Assembly: GCA_014773175.1 (NCBI GenBank)
Contig: VXCM01001293.1
Location: forward strand, 18,758-82,757
DNA: 64,000 nt
Origin: Lucifuga dentata
Lineage: Eukaryota > Chordata > Actinopteri > Ophidiiformes > Bythitidae
Direction of reading: 5' to 3'
Part shown: in pieces, positions 62,857 to 64,000 of the stretch
Numbering within the stretch: the stretch's first letter is position 1
Layout: every line of letters starts with the position of its first letter
Translations under genes and position numbers: made by a program
Notes under the pieces: generated by a model
The model's database searches: none
The model's input: only the letters and a program-made list of their open reading frames with translations
What the model was told of the DNA's origin: nothing

Positions 62857-64000
62857 TTTAACACAGTCAGGGTGAGTCAGCGTTTTTGCAGCATTTAGCA
62901 GGAAGAACGTTTGAAACAGGAGATCTCTGCAGTTTATCTGCGAGACGTTAAATGCTGAAAGTAATAAATATATGTTATATTTTAAAATATATTTCTCTTT
63001 CCGTCTCGCTGCTGCTGATTTAGTATTTCTAGATGAGTTTCCTGTCTGACACATACTTCCTATTGTGTCTTTCTTTTCATTCCAGCGTGTTTTTAAAATC
63101 AGCATGAAACATGCTTAGATCCTCACAGCGTGTAAACATCGTCCCGTAAAACTGTCACGTCTCCTACAGGCGTGTAAAAGTGTGAATCACTACAGGAGCA
63201 CTTTGAAATATTAAACAACACGTTAAGAATTGGCATGTTTTCATGTTAGCCTGAGTTCGTGCCGAACGTGTCTGAAAGCCTTTAAACAGAAACTCACGGA
63301 AACGAGCTGTGGAGCAGGAAGTCACCAGCAGTTAGCCGTGCTCCTCCGTGTTGCCTCGTTCCCGCCAACACGGCACACGTGCTCGGCCTGCGCTCAGCTC
63401 GGCACCTGAAGTTACCAGCTTTTATTCCCAGCAGCTTCAGAGCTGAGCTAGCACAACGCCACGTCACTTTACAGACAGCAACATGTAAATATATGTGACT
63501 TTAACGTGGAGTGGTCACTTACACACATACACACACATTTAAATAGATAGCTGGATAGCTAGCTAGATGAATACATGTATGATTTAGCAAATACAGCACA
63601 ATATAGAGTCAACGTTGGGTTAATAACCTACCGCTCCTGTAAGCTGGTTTTCTGCTGATTCTCCAAAACAGAGTCCATTACTAAGTCCAGCTTTAGCTTA
63701 GCAGCGTCTTTTCCTGTCGCTGTTTTTAGTTTATTTGTTCCGCCGCGCAGCTTTCTGCAGCTCCACTCTGCTTTCATCATGTATGTACTGTCACTTAAAC
63801 AAAACTACATAAGAAGNGCAGCTTTCTGCAGCTCCACTCTGCTTTCATCATGTATGTACTGTCACTTAAACAAAACTACATAAGAAGTAATAAAGTAGGC
63901 GGAGTCAGACAGCCAGTTCTAAAGTGTGTTTACAACAGCAGTCAGATCAATGCGCGTCTGCTGTGAACAGGAAGCAAATCTCCTTCAAAATAAAATACCA
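62857..64000. other. txnrd3 intron 11, incomplete
   Basis: No further txnrd3 exon is visible up to the window edge. It holds another N duplication (63,747-63,887, N at 63,817) of a 70-bp block from GCAGCTTTCTGCAGCTCC to ACATAAGAAG. Otherwise unremarkable. Confidence 0.7.

Overview
The window is vertebrate nuclear DNA, almost certainly from a ray-finned (teleost, probably percomorph) fish. The evidence is spliced genes with GT-AG introns, exon sequences that match the vertebrate proteins UNC45B, KIF2A, integrin alpha-5 and thioredoxin reductase 3, very many (GT)n and (GA)n microsatellites, and many short DNA-transposon remnants. Nothing prokaryotic or viral is seen.

Layout. Positions 1-16,800 are gene-poor: microsatellites, two short interstitial telomere-like tracts and old dispersed repeats, with only weak candidate exons. 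At 16,879-19,552 (minus) six exons join in phase into a 197-residue single-pass membrane protein that I do not recognise. A hAT-type element with a perfect 8-bp target duplication lies just upstream of it, followed by a CG-richer block (20.4-22.2 kb) of internal repeats around an unrecognised ORF. At 22,961-30,330 (minus) is a complete unc45b: 19 coding exons, 930 residues, a myosin chaperone of striated muscle. At 34,172-39,549 (plus) are the first two coding exons of kif2a, a microtubule-depolymerising kinesin. At 40,711-48,104 (minus) are the first eight coding exons of an integrin alpha gene closest to itga5. These two genes point at each other, both stop abruptly, and a run of two Ns lies between them, so the 3' parts of both are probably missing from the assembly. 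At 54,494-62,751 (plus) are the first eleven coding exons of txnrd3, a glutaredoxin-thioredoxin reductase fusion that runs off the right edge.

The genes share no single pathway; this is ordinary vertebrate gene order. unc45b and kif2a are divergent with about 3.8 kb between them; itga5 and txnrd3 are divergent with about 6.4 kb between them. Repeats account for most other structure: a MITE family of roughly ten copies with TTAA ends, three unrelated minisatellites in introns of the integrin gene, another in a txnrd3 intron, and a foldback element with a 48-bp perfect palindrome. Seven single Ns are flanked by duplicated sequence on both sides, which looks like unmerged contig overlaps and not biology.
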